NCBI GenBank assembly: GCA_963724435.1 | Contig: CAVRUN010000005.1 | Span: 124,001 to 188,000, forward strand | DNA: 64,000 nt | DNA from: AP-15 sp963724435 | GTDB lineage: Bacteria > Pseudomonadota > Alphaproteobacteria > ATCC43930 > CGMCC-115725 | Direction of reading: 5' to 3' | In this document: one piece after another, positions 27,280 to 36,653 of the stretch | Numbering within the stretch: the stretch's first letter is position 1 | How the letters are laid out: every line of letters starts with the position of its first letter | The notes under the pieces: generated by a model | Databases searched by the model: none | What the model saw: the letters and a program-made list of their open reading frames with translations, nothing else | Told to the model about the DNA's origin: nothing | Made by a program: the position numbers and the translations under genes

Positions 27280-28146
27280 TTATTGCGGCTCCGCCGCGGC
27301 GGCCCGCGGCAAGCCGAGTTGCGGCGGCTGTGGACGTAACGGATAGATCAACTGGCCGGCCAGCGAACCCGGCAACTTTGTTTCGATGCCGTAGGCCGCT
27401 GGCCACTTGTTGCGGGGCAGGTAATGGGTGCCGAAAATCCAGTCCATGATCGGCAGCATCGAGGCGTAGTTGCGGTCCCGCGGCTCGGCCAAGCTGTGGT
27501 GCCAGTGATGAAAGGCCGGGGTCGAAATCACCCACTCCAACGGACCCAGCCGCCAGTACAGATTGGCATGGATCCAAAAGCCCCAAATCGTGAGAACCAA
27601 CACAAGAATTGCCGATACCGCCCCGCCAGCCGGGGTGAGCGGAGTGGCCAGACCGAGGATGGAGACCGGGACTAGCCCGCACAATCGGGTGAATACGTTG
27701 TCGATCGGGTGGGCGCGGGCGCTGATCAGAAAATAGACCTGCTCGGGACTATGGTGGACCGAGTGAAAACGCCAAAGAAAGGGGATTTCGTGCGTCCAGC
27801 GATGGCCCCAATAAAAGCCGATTTCGCTAACCACCAAGGCAGCCACCGCGCGCGCCCAGATCGGTAGCGCCGCGACCGAGGCTTGCACGCGATATGGGAC
27901 GATAGCATGGGCGCCGAACGCTGCCAGCGAAAGCGGCACGGCTAGTAGCAGACCGGGCACCAGACCGCTAATGAAATAAAAGCCGATATCGCTGACCAGG
28001 CTCTTGCAAAAGAATTTCCGGCGACGCAGCGCGAACAGCCGCTCGAGCGGCAGAAATACGACAGCGAGCAGCAACAGCCACGCCGAGAGCCTGATCACAC
28101 TGATCACGAACGATTGCACATGCTGGTGGTCAAGAAATGCCGGCAC
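27280..28146 (-). CDS. Sterol desaturase / fatty acid hydroxylase family membrane protein
   Basis: Membrane di-iron enzyme family acting on lipids. The three histidine clusters are visible: HRWTH, HSVHH and HHWHH, the first and last flanked by hydrophobic helices. The frame is open for a further 69 codons upstream, but that part is not hydrophobic or family-like. A GTG with AAGGA eight bases before it gives 288 residues, the expected length. A PEP-CTERM gene lies upstream, 110 bases away, on the same strand. The lipid substrate is undetermined. Confidence 0.87.
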   Translation of the reverse strand: MPAFLDHQHVQSFVISVIRLSAWLLLLAVVFLPLERLFALRRRKFFCKSLVSDIGFYFISGLVPGLLLAVPLSLAAFGAHAIVPYRVQASVAALPIWARAVAALVVSEIGFYWGHRWTHEIPFLWRFHSVHHSPEQVYFLISARAHPIDNVFTRLCGLVPVSILGLATPLTPAGGAVSAILVLVLTIWGFWIHANLYWRLGPLEWVISTPAFHHWHHSLAEPRDRNYASMLPIMDWIFGTHYLPRNKWPAAYGIETKLPGSLAGQLIYPLRPQPPQLGLPRAAAAEPQ

Positions 28147-28255
28147 GGGCGTTATCCTTACTCGTCGATTACCGCCGGGGCACCGCGGACGCACCTGGGC
28201 GAGAGCGAATTTCGCCCAGATGCGTTGACGATCGCTAAATGGACCTGCCGGTAAA

Positions 28256-29098
28256 TCAGGCTGCGGCGTTGCGCTGCATCCGCCGACGTAACATGCCGCC
28301 GGCACCGAGCAGGCCAAAGCCAAGGAGCGACAGGCTCGCCGGCTCCGGCACATTCGTCGGCGGTGTGTTCACGCCTTCGAGGAAGACCGTTGGCGGAAGA
28401 TTGGTGGTGCTGCCGTTGTCACCCCAGGCCAGGAATGTCAATATTGCGGTCCCGTTAGTCAGGTCCGCCGCAGTTGGCGTAAACTCCAGAGTAACAGAAT
28501 TCCAGTCAACGTTCATTTCCGACGGGGTGCTCATCAGCGTCGACATGTCCTCCAGATTGCCGGTCGGGACGACAGGGACGCAGGGATTTGACGAGCAGTC
28601 GACACCGATCCCACCCGTACCTAGAAATACCAGCCACTGCTCGGTGGTGGGACCGGTAAATCCCTGTTGCTGACCGGCTGCCTGCTGGAACTGAAGGCTG
28701 TATGTCGTGCCCGCCGTCAGCCCCGTAATGGTCTGATAAATCGTATTCTCGTACTGAGGATTTCCGTCCGCCTGAAAGAAGTTGGTGCCGGCCGGAACGG
28801 TAACCGAGAATCCGGGGTTCGTATAAACAGGGTAAATATTGCCGCCCGTGCCAGTATAGCCCTCGGAGCCTTGCTGACCGACATAGGTCAGGCTGCCACC
28901 CGCGCCAGCGGTACCAACCGACCAGCCAATCGGCATTACAGTGTTGAAGAAGTCCTTCTGCTGGGTTAACGGGTTTGTCAACATATTGAACTGTAGGTTC
29001 GTGACCGGCAGCACCACATCCGCTTTAGCCGAACATGCGAGGCCTAATATCAAACCGATGGCCGTCAGGCCGATAGCGGTTGGCTTGTGCGTCTTCAT
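28256..29098 (-). CDS. PEP-CTERM sorting domain protein
   Basis: Secreted protein of 280 residues: a signal peptide (MKTHKPTAIGLTAIGLILGL, ending AKA), then a beta-rich Thr/Asn/Gly extracellular domain. The C-terminus reads VPEPASLSLLGFGLLGAGG followed by MLRRRMQRN, that is the PEP motif, a hydrophobic helix and a basic tail recognised by exosortase. No exosortase gene is in the window. AAGGAG lies seven bases before the ATG. Its composition and the AT-rich DNA upstream differ from neighbours, which may indicate acquisition. Confidence 0.9.
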   Translation of the reverse strand: MKTHKPTAIGLTAIGLILGLACSAKADVVLPVTNLQFNMLTNPLTQQKDFFNTVMPIGWSVGTAGAGGSLTYVGQQGSEGYTGTGGNIYPVYTNPGFSVTVPAGTNFFQADGNPQYENTIYQTITGLTAGTTYSLQFQQAAGQQQGFTGPTTEQWLVFLGTGGIGVDCSSNPCVPVVPTGNLEDMSTLMSTPSEMNVDWNSVTLEFTPTAADLTNGTAILTFLAWGDNGSTTNLPPTVFLEGVNTPPTNVPEPASLSLLGFGLLGAGGMLRRRMQRNAAA

Positions 29099-29825
29099 GT
29101 AACACTCCTTGAAGTAGAACTATGTGTATCGTCACTCCGCCAATCCGTGCGAACCGGCGTAGCCGAAGTCCGATACCGCGCTTTAAGCAACCGCCGCGCC
29201 AATATTTTATATGATTGATTCTATTGCTGAATTTATGCAAATAACAAAAGTCATAGTTAAGTAAAGCGCATGCTATAGTTAAAATGTAAGAGTTACCGAC
29301 CGGACAAGAGCGATCCGCAATAATCAAACTGCGGCTCAATAACTATAAACCGAGCTACGGCACCAGTAGATTAACTAATCAAAGAGCCTGTTTTCAGTGG
29401 GTTCTGTGGAAATGGCAGTCATATTGAAGACGCCCTAACGGTTCCCGCGAAGCTGGAAAACCTAGTGTAAAATAATTCGTCTACGGTAGGTTAACTACAC
29501 ATAACCCCTAAGGGTTGTATCAATTTCGATTTGCATCGATCATGTGAAGGCGTCGAGAACGGATTTGGTGAACGCGGCAAAGGCTGCCGATTCGCCGGAT
29601 AGCGGCTGGAAACTTGCGCTACAGCCCGGAATGGCACACCGAGTTGGGTAGGCGGCGGCTGAGCGCCAGCCCCGGTAACGAATGCCGCACGGCAATTCCG
29701 CGGAGTTCGCACCAAACCAGCGCTTGAACCGATAGGCGTCTGCGTTCAACCCTGTTATTCGCCAGCCATTAACAGTGCCCGCGCCAGATGATGGCCGGTT
29801 GGGGGCAGATGATCGGTTTCGAGGA
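29099..29825. other. AT-rich intergenic region, no supported gene
   Basis: The first about 400 bases are clearly AT-richer than the rest of the window, with runs such as TAAGTAAAGCGCATGCTATAG. The remaining part returns to higher GC. Two short overlapping reverse-strand frames around 29.5-29.75 kb have no recognisable motif or ribosome site, and I do not call them. The region presumably contains the promoter of the PEP-CTERM gene. Confidence 0.6.
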
Positions 29826-31505
29826 ATGTTGTTTGCACAGACACCTGAGCTGAAGCACCGCGCCGGAGCGGGCGCGGACGGTCTCCTTTTGTGGCTGCTG
29901 CTGTTGCCGTTGTTGCTGCTCGCCGTCGCCTGTGGACAACAGCGGGGTTATGTCGAATATGGCGCGCCGACCATCGGCGGGACTGAATACGCGCCGTCGC
30001 ATTATTACCCGCCGCCGGGGCCGCCTGGGGATCCGTGGGGTCCTTACATCCGTGAAGCCGCCGGCCGTTACGGCGTGCCCGAGCAATGGGTGCGCGCGGT
30101 TATGAAGCAGGAATCGGGAGGCCAGGAACAAGCCATCTCCCCGGTCGGCGCAATGGGCCTGATGCAGGTCATGCCCGCGACCTACGACGGTTTGCGGGCG
30201 CGTTACGGGCTCGGCGCCGATCCCTATGACCCGCACAACAACATTCTGGCGGGCACGGCCTATATCCGCGAGATGTACGACCGGTTTGGCGCGCCGGCGT
30301 TTCTCGCCGCCTACAATGCCGGCCCCGACCGGGTGGAAGCCTATCTCGCCGGCGCCGGCAGCCTGCCAGACGAGACCCAGAACTACCTCGCCTCGGTCAC
30401 TCCGAACCTCGGCAGCGCGGTGCCGATGTCGGGGCCGTTGGCGATGTACGCCTCCGCGGGCGCCGGCCGCCACCACGGCGGTTATGGGTCACCCGACGTT
30501 CAGAGCCTCGCCGCCGGCTGCGATCTCAGCGCCGCCTATGACCCGAACCACCCGTGCACTTCGCTGATGCGAGCGTCAACGACCCCGGCACCGGTGCAGC
30601 AAGCCTACCTGTCGCAAACCGCTCTGCCACAAACCGCCCTGCCGCAAACCGGGGCGGGCGGATGCGACCTTAATGCTGCTTACGACCCAAGCCGTCCCTG
30701 CACATCGGTCGGAGCACCGGTCAGCCCTGCGGTCGGACCGGTGATCGCGGCGGCCGAGCCGGCCACAGCCTCGCCCCCATTCGCTCCGCCCATCCGACAG
30801 GCCTCAATTCAACCCGCCGCCGGCTGCGATCTGAATGCCGCTTACGACCCCAGCCGTCCGTGCACGAGTGCGGGGCAAGCCGTTGTTGCGGCGGCGGAGA
30901 CGCCGCTGCCATTAGCGACGCCGGCCCGTTCTGCAGCGCTTGGCGGATGCGACCCGGGTGCGGCTTACGATCCGAACCATCCATGTCATCCGGCACCGCC
31001 GATACGGCGGGTTCAGCTCGCCTCGGCCGAGGGATGCGACGCTAGCGCCGCTTATGATCCAGCTAGCCCCTGTCACCAGGCGGTGACCGCGGCGACAGCT
31101 GGTTCTCTGCCATCGTCGAGACCGTCGCGGGCGGCTTCCGAGGCGGCCGCTCTCCTCGGCTTTCCGGATGCCGTGTCGGTGCCGGCGGCGACACGGCCAG
31201 TCGCTCCAGCCTTCGAGAACAGCGCGGGTTTGCACCAGCTTGCGCTCCCCAACCGGGAGTGGGCGATCCAGGTCGGCGCTTTTGCAAGTCCCGGGCTAGC
31301 GCGCGCGGTAGCTGAGGGCGCCCGAGCCCAAGCGCCAGGCCAGCTGCACGCTGCGGCGATCGCGCTGCCACCGGTCGCCGCCGGCGGTGCTGTGCTGTAT
31401 CGCGCCCGGCTCGTCAATCTCTCAGCGAGCGCCGCGGAGAACGCCTGCACCAACCTCAATCGCCGGCAGCTACCCTGCGTCGTCGTCCAGCCCAACCGGG
31501 GTTAG
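29826..31505 (+). CDS. Lipoprotein lytic transglycosylase with Cys-bounded repeats and SPOR domain
   Basis: About 559 residues. The N-terminal hydrophobic segment LLLWLLLLPLLLLAVAC looks like a lipoprotein signal ending at Cys. A Pro-rich linker and a family-1 SLT domain follow: VPEQWVRAVMKQESGGQEQA with catalytic Glu, then GAMGLMQVMPATY and AAYNAGP. Next comes a long linker carrying five 14-residue repeats of the form GCDxxAAYDPxxPC. The end is a SPOR domain (WAIQVGAFASPGLARAV, then YRARLVNLS) that binds denuded septal glycan. It should cleave murein in the periplasm, probably at division sites. The start is uncertain: an in-frame GTG 17 codons earlier is possible. Repeat function is unknown. 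Confidence 0.88.
   Translation: MLFAQTPELKHRAGAGADGLLLWLLLLPLLLLAVACGQQRGYVEYGAPTIGGTEYAPSHYYPPPGPPGDPWGPYIREAAGRYGVPEQWVRAVMKQESGGQEQAISPVGAMGLMQVMPATYDGLRARYGLGADPYDPHNNILAGTAYIREMYDRFGAPAFLAAYNAGPDRVEAYLAGAGSLPDETQNYLASVTPNLGSAVPMSGPLAMYASAGAGRHHGGYGSPDVQSLAAGCDLSAAYDPNHPCTSLMRASTTPAPVQQAYLSQTALPQTALPQTGAGGCDLNAAYDPSRPCTSVGAPVSPAVGPVIAAAEPATASPPFAPPIRQASIQPAAGCDLNAAYDPSRPCTSAGQAVVAAAETPLPLATPARSAALGGCDPGAAYDPNHPCHPAPPIRRVQLASAEGCDASAAYDPASPCHQAVTAATAGSLPSSRPSRAASEAAALLGFPDAVSVPAATRPVAPAFENSAGLHQLALPNREWAIQVGAFASPGLARAVAEGARAQAPGQLHAAAIALPPVAAGGAVLYRARLVNLSASAAENACTNLNRRQLPCVVVQPNRG
30516..31073 (+). repeat. Five GCDxxAAYDPxxPC coding repeats
   Basis: Each unit is 42 bases and starts at 30516, 30660, 30822, 30945 and 31032, separated by variable Ala/Pro-rich spacers. 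Gly, Cys, Asp, Ala-Ala-Tyr-Asp-Pro, Pro and Cys are invariant. The DNA of the copies differs at many third positions, so the protein motif and not the DNA is conserved. Ten cysteines in an exported protein suggest one disulfide per unit. Confidence 0.85.
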
Positions 31506-31539
31506 GGCGAAACGCGGCAGTTCCAGTCGCTTGGCCCGG

Positions 31540-32760
31540 TCACTCGGCTGGGGCGGGCACGACCGGTCGGCGCAAGCGGATGCGGGCGCCGCCGGCGCAG
31601 AACAGGCTCGCCATCAGCAACGCCGCGACAACGACCAGCACCAGCCGCGGCCGGCCCGAGTCGATGATCATGCCGTACGGCACCGGCATGATTGCTCCGC
31701 CCAATGACATGCCCGAGCTGACAAAGCCGAATACCTTGCCAATCTGGCCCGGCGGTGCGGCATCCTTGACCATGACGTCGCGCGGGGTGCGGCTGGCGCC
31801 CATCATCAATCCGCCGAAAAACAGCACGCCGATCGTCATCAAATCGGCCATTGGGACGATCCCGACCCACAGCAGGATGGCGGCGGCGCCCGTTGTCAGC
31901 GCCACGACAAACGGCAGGTAGCGGTCGGTGCGGTCGGCGACCCAGCCGCCGAGCAGGACGCCGCAGATCGAGCCGACCATCCAGCCGGTCAACGCCGAAG
32001 AAGCGGCGGCGAGCGGCGTCCCATAGGTGCGGTGCAGGATCGTGATCAGCCAGGACTGGATGCCGGCGCCGGCCGCCGCCGATATCATGAAAAACGCGAA
32101 GAACATGACCACCGAGCGGCTCAGCAGCATCTTCATGCCGGACGATGCAGCGGCCGAGGCCTGTTCATGCACCTCGTGGCGTTGCTCGACCAGGATGCGG
32201 CTCTGCCACAGGATCGTCAGGACAACCGGCACGCCCAGCAGCCCGACCAGCAGCAAGGCGCCGCGCCAGCCGAGCAGCAATGTCAGCGCAGCAGTCGCCG
32301 GCGGCGCTGCGGCAAAGCCGATATTTCCGACAAAGGTGTGAAACGCAAACGAGCGGCCGAGCCGCGCCCGGTCTATCGACCCGCTGAGGATCGAGTAATC
32401 GGCCGGATGGATCACCGAATTGCCGCATCCCGACAGCAACGCCAATGCGACGATCTGCCAATAAGAAGTGGCAAATGACATCGCCGCCACCGACAACGCC
32501 ATCGTCGCGGTGCCGGCGACCAGAAACGACCGCGCCCCGTAGCGATCGACCAGGAACCCCAGCGGCGTCTGCAGGATCGCGGTGGCGGCCGACATGACCG
32601 CCATTACCAGACCGAGCTCGGCGAACGACACGTCAAAGGTCTTGTGCCAAGCGATAAATACCGGCGGCAGGCAAAGTTGATAATAATGCGATAGAAAGTG
32701 GCCGGTGCCGAGCAGCGCGTTTACCCGTGTTTCGCGGCCAAATGCTGGAAATTTGAGCAT
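31540..32760 (-). CDS. MFS transporter
   Basis: Major facilitator superfamily carrier of 406 residues with about twelve hydrophobic segments. The loop 2-3 signature appears as GFLVDRYGARSFLVAG and its second-half counterpart as GGWVADRTDRYLPFV. A central hydrophilic loop (QSRILVEQRHEVHEQ) splits the halves. The substrate is unknown. It is convergent with the transglycosylase gene, with 34 bases between stops. Confidence 0.9.
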   Translation of the reverse strand: MLKFPAFGRETRVNALLGTGHFLSHYYQLCLPPVFIAWHKTFDVSFAELGLVMAVMSAATAILQTPLGFLVDRYGARSFLVAGTATMALSVAAMSFATSYWQIVALALLSGCGNSVIHPADYSILSGSIDRARLGRSFAFHTFVGNIGFAAAPPATAALTLLLGWRGALLLVGLLGVPVVLTILWQSRILVEQRHEVHEQASAAASSGMKMLLSRSVVMFFAFFMISAAAGAGIQSWLITILHRTYGTPLAAASSALTGWMVGSICGVLLGGWVADRTDRYLPFVVALTTGAAAILLWVGIVPMADLMTIGVLFFGGLMMGASRTPRDVMVKDAAPPGQIGKVFGFVSSGMSLGGAIMPVPYGMIIDSGRPRLVLVVVAALLMASLFCAGGARIRLRRPVVPAPAE

Positions 32761-32950
32761 TTGCTGATGCTGCGATAAACGCCGCCGACGGTCGAGCGGA
32801 AAGTGCGGGCTCGGCTTCCGTACCGCGCGAGGCTGATTTGCTAAAATCGCGGGTTCAATTCATCGGCCGCGAGTGGATCGCTTACTGTGCCGCGCCGGCG
32901 ATCGCGACGACCGATCATGCGAGTTTCGAAGCGCGAGGAGATAGCGGAGC

Positions 32951-34132
32951 GTGAATAATGCGGAGCATCTGGCGGTCTTGCGCCAGGGCGCCGAGCCGTG
33001 GAACACCTGGAGGAGCCAGAACCCTTCGGTTCGTCCGGACCTCACCGGGATCAATCTCGCGGGCGCCAATCTCGGTGGGGCGTTCCTCAGCGGCGCGAAA
33101 CTCACCGGTGCCAATCTCAATCGAACCAACCTCAGCGCTGCGGTTCTCGATGCCGCCGATCTCTCCGATGCCGATCTGAGCGGCGCTAATCTGAGCCGGG
33201 CTGACCTCCGGAATGCGAGACTGACAGGCGCCAATCTGAGCCGAGCCAATCTTACTGAAGCGGCCCTAAACCAAGCAAACCTGGGCGGTGCAACGCTTAG
33301 TCTCGCGAACCTAAGCAAGGCGGTCGGCAATGGCGCCGATTTCAGCGAGGCGGTGTTGAGCGGCGCGCTTCTGCGTGAGGCGACGCTCACTGGCGCCGAT
33401 TTCCGCGCCGCCGATCTCAGCGGCGCCGATCTCGCGCGCGCTTATCTCGGTACCGCCGACTTGTCCGCGGCGAACCTGCGCAGCGCTGATTTTCGTGGCG
33501 CTAATCTTGGCAGCGCCTCGCTGCGCGGGACAAATCTCAGTCTGACCGACCTCAGTGGCAGCAATTTAACGAATGCCGATCTCGCCAATGCCGAGCTGAC
33601 CAGCGCCAATTTGCGCGGTGCCGATCTGACCCTAGCAAATCTGACCAATGCCGAGGTAACCAACGTCGGCTGGCAGCTGCACGAGATGCGCGGCCGCTAT
33701 CTTGGCGTCCGTGGCCTCGACTCGTGCTACGGCAATGCGCTGTTCAAGCGCGCGGCGGCAGATCAGGATTTTCTTGATACGCTGGAGGCGCATGTCAAAG
33801 GCACCCGTAAAATCGTGCTGTTTCGCGCCTGGGGCGTCATTGACTATGGCCGCAGCTTGCTGCGGGTTGCCTTGCTGTCGTTTGGTTTGGCCGCGATCTA
33901 CGGTGTGATCTACCGAACTTTCCCCCAGATCCTGGATTATAAAGACAGTGCCAAGACGTGGTTTACCCCTTATTATTTCTCAATTGTTACATATACGACG
34001 CTCGGTTTTGGCGATGTCAAGCCAAAGACCCTGATCGGGGAGCTGGTCGTCTCCAGTGAGGTGATCCTGGGCTACACCACGCTCGGATTGCTGCTTTCCG
34101 TCCTCGCCCAAAACATCGCCCGACGCAGCTGA
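32951..34132 (+). CDS. Pentapeptide-repeat protein fused to a two-helix potassium channel
   Basis: A 393-residue fusion. Residues about 29-240 are pentapeptide repeats A(D/N)LxX in near-continuous register (LTGINLAGANLGGAFLSGA and so on), which fold into a right-handed quadrilateral helix. After a linker there are two hydrophobic helices, one starting near LLRVALLSFGLAAIYGVIY, flanking a pore loop with the K+-channel selectivity filter TTLGFGD. The channel is of the Ion_trans_2 type. GTG start; a GAGGAG lies upstream. The repeat cylinder is probably cytoplasmic and may gate the channel or dock a partner. No neighbour suggests a ligand. Confidence 0.9.
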   Translation: MNNAEHLAVLRQGAEPWNTWRSQNPSVRPDLTGINLAGANLGGAFLSGAKLTGANLNRTNLSAAVLDAADLSDADLSGANLSRADLRNARLTGANLSRANLTEAALNQANLGGATLSLANLSKAVGNGADFSEAVLSGALLREATLTGADFRAADLSGADLARAYLGTADLSAANLRSADFRGANLGSASLRGTNLSLTDLSGSNLTNADLANAELTSANLRGADLTLANLTNAEVTNVGWQLHEMRGRYLGVRGLDSCYGNALFKRAAADQDFLDTLEAHVKGTRKIVLFRAWGVIDYGRSLLRVALLSFGLAAIYGVIYRTFPQILDYKDSAKTWFTPYYFSIVTYTTLGFGDVKPKTLIGELVVSSEVILGYTTLGLLLSVLAQNIARRS

Positions 34133-34245
34133 GTGGGGGATTTACTGTCTCGGACGGCGATGCCGATCCTTTTAAACAAATCTGTCATAAAAGTGCAAAG
34201 TGAACCCGGCATATTCGCGCCTTAATCTGGTCAAGAGGGGGAATC

Positions 34246-35868
34246 ATGACCGATGCCGCGATCCAGCCGCGGGCGGGGGGCGTCGCGGGCCCGGTCCGGC
34301 CGACCCTCGACAGCGGGTTCGACCCGCGTCAAGCCTTTATCTTTTTTGGCCTGCTCGGGGCCGGCCTGCTGTTTGTCGCATACAGCCTTTATTCGGATGT
34401 GTCCGCTACGCCCGGCGCCAAACCCACAACCTTCTTGCCCTATTTGTTGTTGTTCGTGGCTCTGCTAATTGCTCTCGGCTTTGAATTCGTAAACGGTTTT
34501 CACGATACGGCGAACGCGGTCGCAACGGTAATCTACACCCATTCGCTGCCGGCCCAGTTCGCCGTCATCTGGTCCGGGTCATTCAACTTTCTGGGTGTGC
34601 TGTTGTCGAGCGGCGCTGTCGCGTTCGGCATCATATCACTATTGCCGGTCGAATTGATCCTGCAGGTCGGGAGCGCCGCCGGGTTCGCGATGGTGTTCGC
34701 ATTGCTGATCGCGGCGATCATCTGGAACGTCGGTACCTGGTACCTCGGTCTGCCGGCGTCGAGTTCGCATACTTTGATCGGCTCGATTATTGGCGTCGGT
34801 GTCGCCAACGCGCTGATGCGCGGCCAGGACGGCACCTCGGGCGTCGATTGGGGTCAAGCGACGGCGATCGGCAAGGCGTTATTATTCTCGCCGGTTGTCG
34901 GGTTTGTTCTTTCGGCGGTGTTGCTGCTGGTCATGAAGGTGCTAATCCGGCAGCCCGAACTCTATAAGGCGCCAGAGAGTGACAAGCCGCCGGCATGGTG
35001 GATCCGCGGTCTGCTGATCTTTACCTGCACCAGCGTCAGCTTTGCCCACGGCTCGAATGATGGGCAAAAGGGCATGGGTCTGATCATGCTGATCCTGATC
35101 GGTACCGTGCCGACGGCATTTGCCCTGAACCGCGCCCTGCCCGACAGCCAAATCGTTCAGTTTTCGGGGGCCTCGGCAGCCGCGGCGAAGGTAATCGCGC
35201 AGAAGGCGAGCGGTTATGACGTCCTCGGCAACCCGCGCCCGGCAGTCACCGAATATGTCGCCCACCACCATATCAACGAAGGGACCTTTCCATCTCTGGC
35301 GGTGCTGGTGCGCGAGATCAACAAGCAGGTCACCCAATACGGGTCGCTCCGGAAAATCCCGGCCGAGGCGGTCGGCAACACCCGCAACGACATGTACCTC
35401 GCGTCCGAGGCTATACGGCTGTTGGTCAAGGACAAGGGAGCCGAACTCTCAACCGGCGATATCGCGGCGCTAAACCGCTACAAGCAGTCGCTCGACGCCG
35501 CCACCAAGTTCATTCCGATCTGGGTCAAAGTCGCGGTCGCGATCGCGCTCGGTCTCGGGACGATGATCGGCTGGAAGCGCATCGTTGTTACTGTAGGTGA
35601 AAAAATCGGCAAGACCCACTTGACCTATGGTCAAGGTGCGGCCGCCGAACTTGTTGCCGCCGGGACGATCGCCGCCGCTGACATGTACGGATTGCCGGTG
35701 TCGACGACCCACGTGCTGTCGTCCGGCGTCGCCGGCACGATGGCAGCCAACGGCTCGGGCCTGCAGCTGTCGACGATCCGCAACATCGCGCTCGCCTGGG
35801 TCTTGACCCTGCCCGCGGCGATGATGCTGTCCGGCTTCCTCTATTTTGTATTCGCGCATTTGTTCTGA
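34246..35868 (+). CDS. Inorganic phosphate transporter, PiT family
   Basis: Low-affinity metal-phosphate:H+ symporter in the inner membrane. The two inverted PiT signatures are visible: FVNGFHDTANAVATVIYTHS near residue 87 and GLPVSTTHVLSSGVAGT near residue 483. ASSSHTLIGSIIGVGVANAL and SFAHGSNDGQKGMG are also present. At 540 residues with a hydrophilic central insert it is of the longer bacterial type. GAGGGGGA precedes the ATG. It begins a same-strand series with CBS-BON, ppk1 and corA. Confidence 0.94.
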   Translation: MTDAAIQPRAGGVAGPVRPTLDSGFDPRQAFIFFGLLGAGLLFVAYSLYSDVSATPGAKPTTFLPYLLLFVALLIALGFEFVNGFHDTANAVATVIYTHSLPAQFAVIWSGSFNFLGVLLSSGAVAFGIISLLPVELILQVGSAAGFAMVFALLIAAIIWNVGTWYLGLPASSSHTLIGSIIGVGVANALMRGQDGTSGVDWGQATAIGKALLFSPVVGFVLSAVLLLVMKVLIRQPELYKAPESDKPPAWWIRGLLIFTCTSVSFAHGSNDGQKGMGLIMLILIGTVPTAFALNRALPDSQIVQFSGASAAAAKVIAQKASGYDVLGNPRPAVTEYVAHHHINEGTFPSLAVLVREINKQVTQYGSLRKIPAEAVGNTRNDMYLASEAIRLLVKDKGAELSTGDIAALNRYKQSLDAATKFIPIWVKVAVAIALGLGTMIGWKRIVVTVGEKIGKTHLTYGQGAAAELVAAGTIAAADMYGLPVSTTHVLSSGVAGTMAANGSGLQLSTIRNIALAWVLTLPAAMMLSGFLYFVFAHLF

Positions 35869-35927
35869 GCCGAGCGATCGGGTCCGAGAACAGCCGCAAC
35901 GATCGTCATTCGCCAGGGGAGGGCGGC

Positions 35928-36602
35928 ATGCGAGCGATGGATGTCATGGTGCACGACGTCGTGACTGTCCGTCCCGAGACGGACTTTGCCGACGCCGTCA
36001 AACTGCTGATCGAGCACGATGTCAGCGCATTGCCGGTGGTCGATGCCGAAAACCGGCTGGTCGGCATTTTGAGTGAAGCCGACTTGATCCACCGTTTCGA
36101 AATCGGCACCGAAAAGACGCGGCCGTGGTGGATGGAAGCGGTGACCGGCGCCGGCGTCTTGGCCGAAGAATTCGCCAAGTCGCATGGCGAAAAAGTCGGC
36201 GAGATCATGACCCCGGAAGTCGTGTCGGTCACCGAGGAAACGCCGCTTGCCGAAGTCGCGGCACTGCTCGAGCGCAAGCGGATCAAGCGCGTGCCGGTAA
36301 TCCGGGACGGCAAGCTCGTCGGCATCCTCAGCCGATCGAATTTGGTCCAGGCATTGGCATCCGTCGTCGGGCGCATGGATCAGCATAAGGATAGCGACCA
36401 CCAGATCCGGCTCGAATTGCTGTCGCGGCTTAAGCAGCAATCCTGGACCGATTTTGGCAGCCGAAATGTTACGGTCAGCGACGGTATCGTGCATATTTGG
36501 GGGCTGGTGGGGTCGCCCGTCGAGCGCAAGGCCCTACTGGCATTGGCGGAGAGCATCCCGGGCGTCGAGCGGGTCTGCGACGAGATGATCCCCGCCTACT
36601 GA
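35928..36602 (+). CDS. CBS-pair and BON domain protein
   Basis: A 224-residue soluble protein. CBS domain 1 (VMVHDVVTVRPETDF ... ALPVVDAENRLVGILSEADL, residues about 5-56) and CBS domain 2 (MTPEVVSVTEETPL ... VPVIRDGKLVGILSRSNLV, about 93-145) form a Bateman module that binds adenyl nucleotides. Residues about 155-222 are a BON domain (VTVSDGIVHIWGLV). A GGGGAGGG site precedes the ATG. It lies between the phosphate transporter and polyphosphate kinase, so a regulator that senses adenylate charge for that module is plausible inference. Confidence 0.9.
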   Translation: MRAMDVMVHDVVTVRPETDFADAVKLLIEHDVSALPVVDAENRLVGILSEADLIHRFEIGTEKTRPWWMEAVTGAGVLAEEFAKSHGEKVGEIMTPEVVSVTEETPLAEVAALLERKRIKRVPVIRDGKLVGILSRSNLVQALASVVGRMDQHKDSDHQIRLELLSRLKQQSWTDFGSRNVTVSDGIVHIWGLVGSPVERKALLALAESIPGVERVCDEMIPAY

Positions 36603-36653
36603 GCCCGCTTGCGGGCGCACACTCGACACTCCCGGAAAAGGGCGCCGCGGCAA

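Noticed and set aside
29491..29749. Two overlapping short reverse-strand frames in the AT-rich gap
   Set aside because: No recognisable domain, no ribosome site, and each contradicts the other. They could be remnants of an element, but I cannot support a gene.
32951..33670. Regular short repeats that might suggest a CRISPR or DNA repeat array
   Set aside because: The periodicity is 15 bases and follows from the pentapeptide code; there are no spacers.
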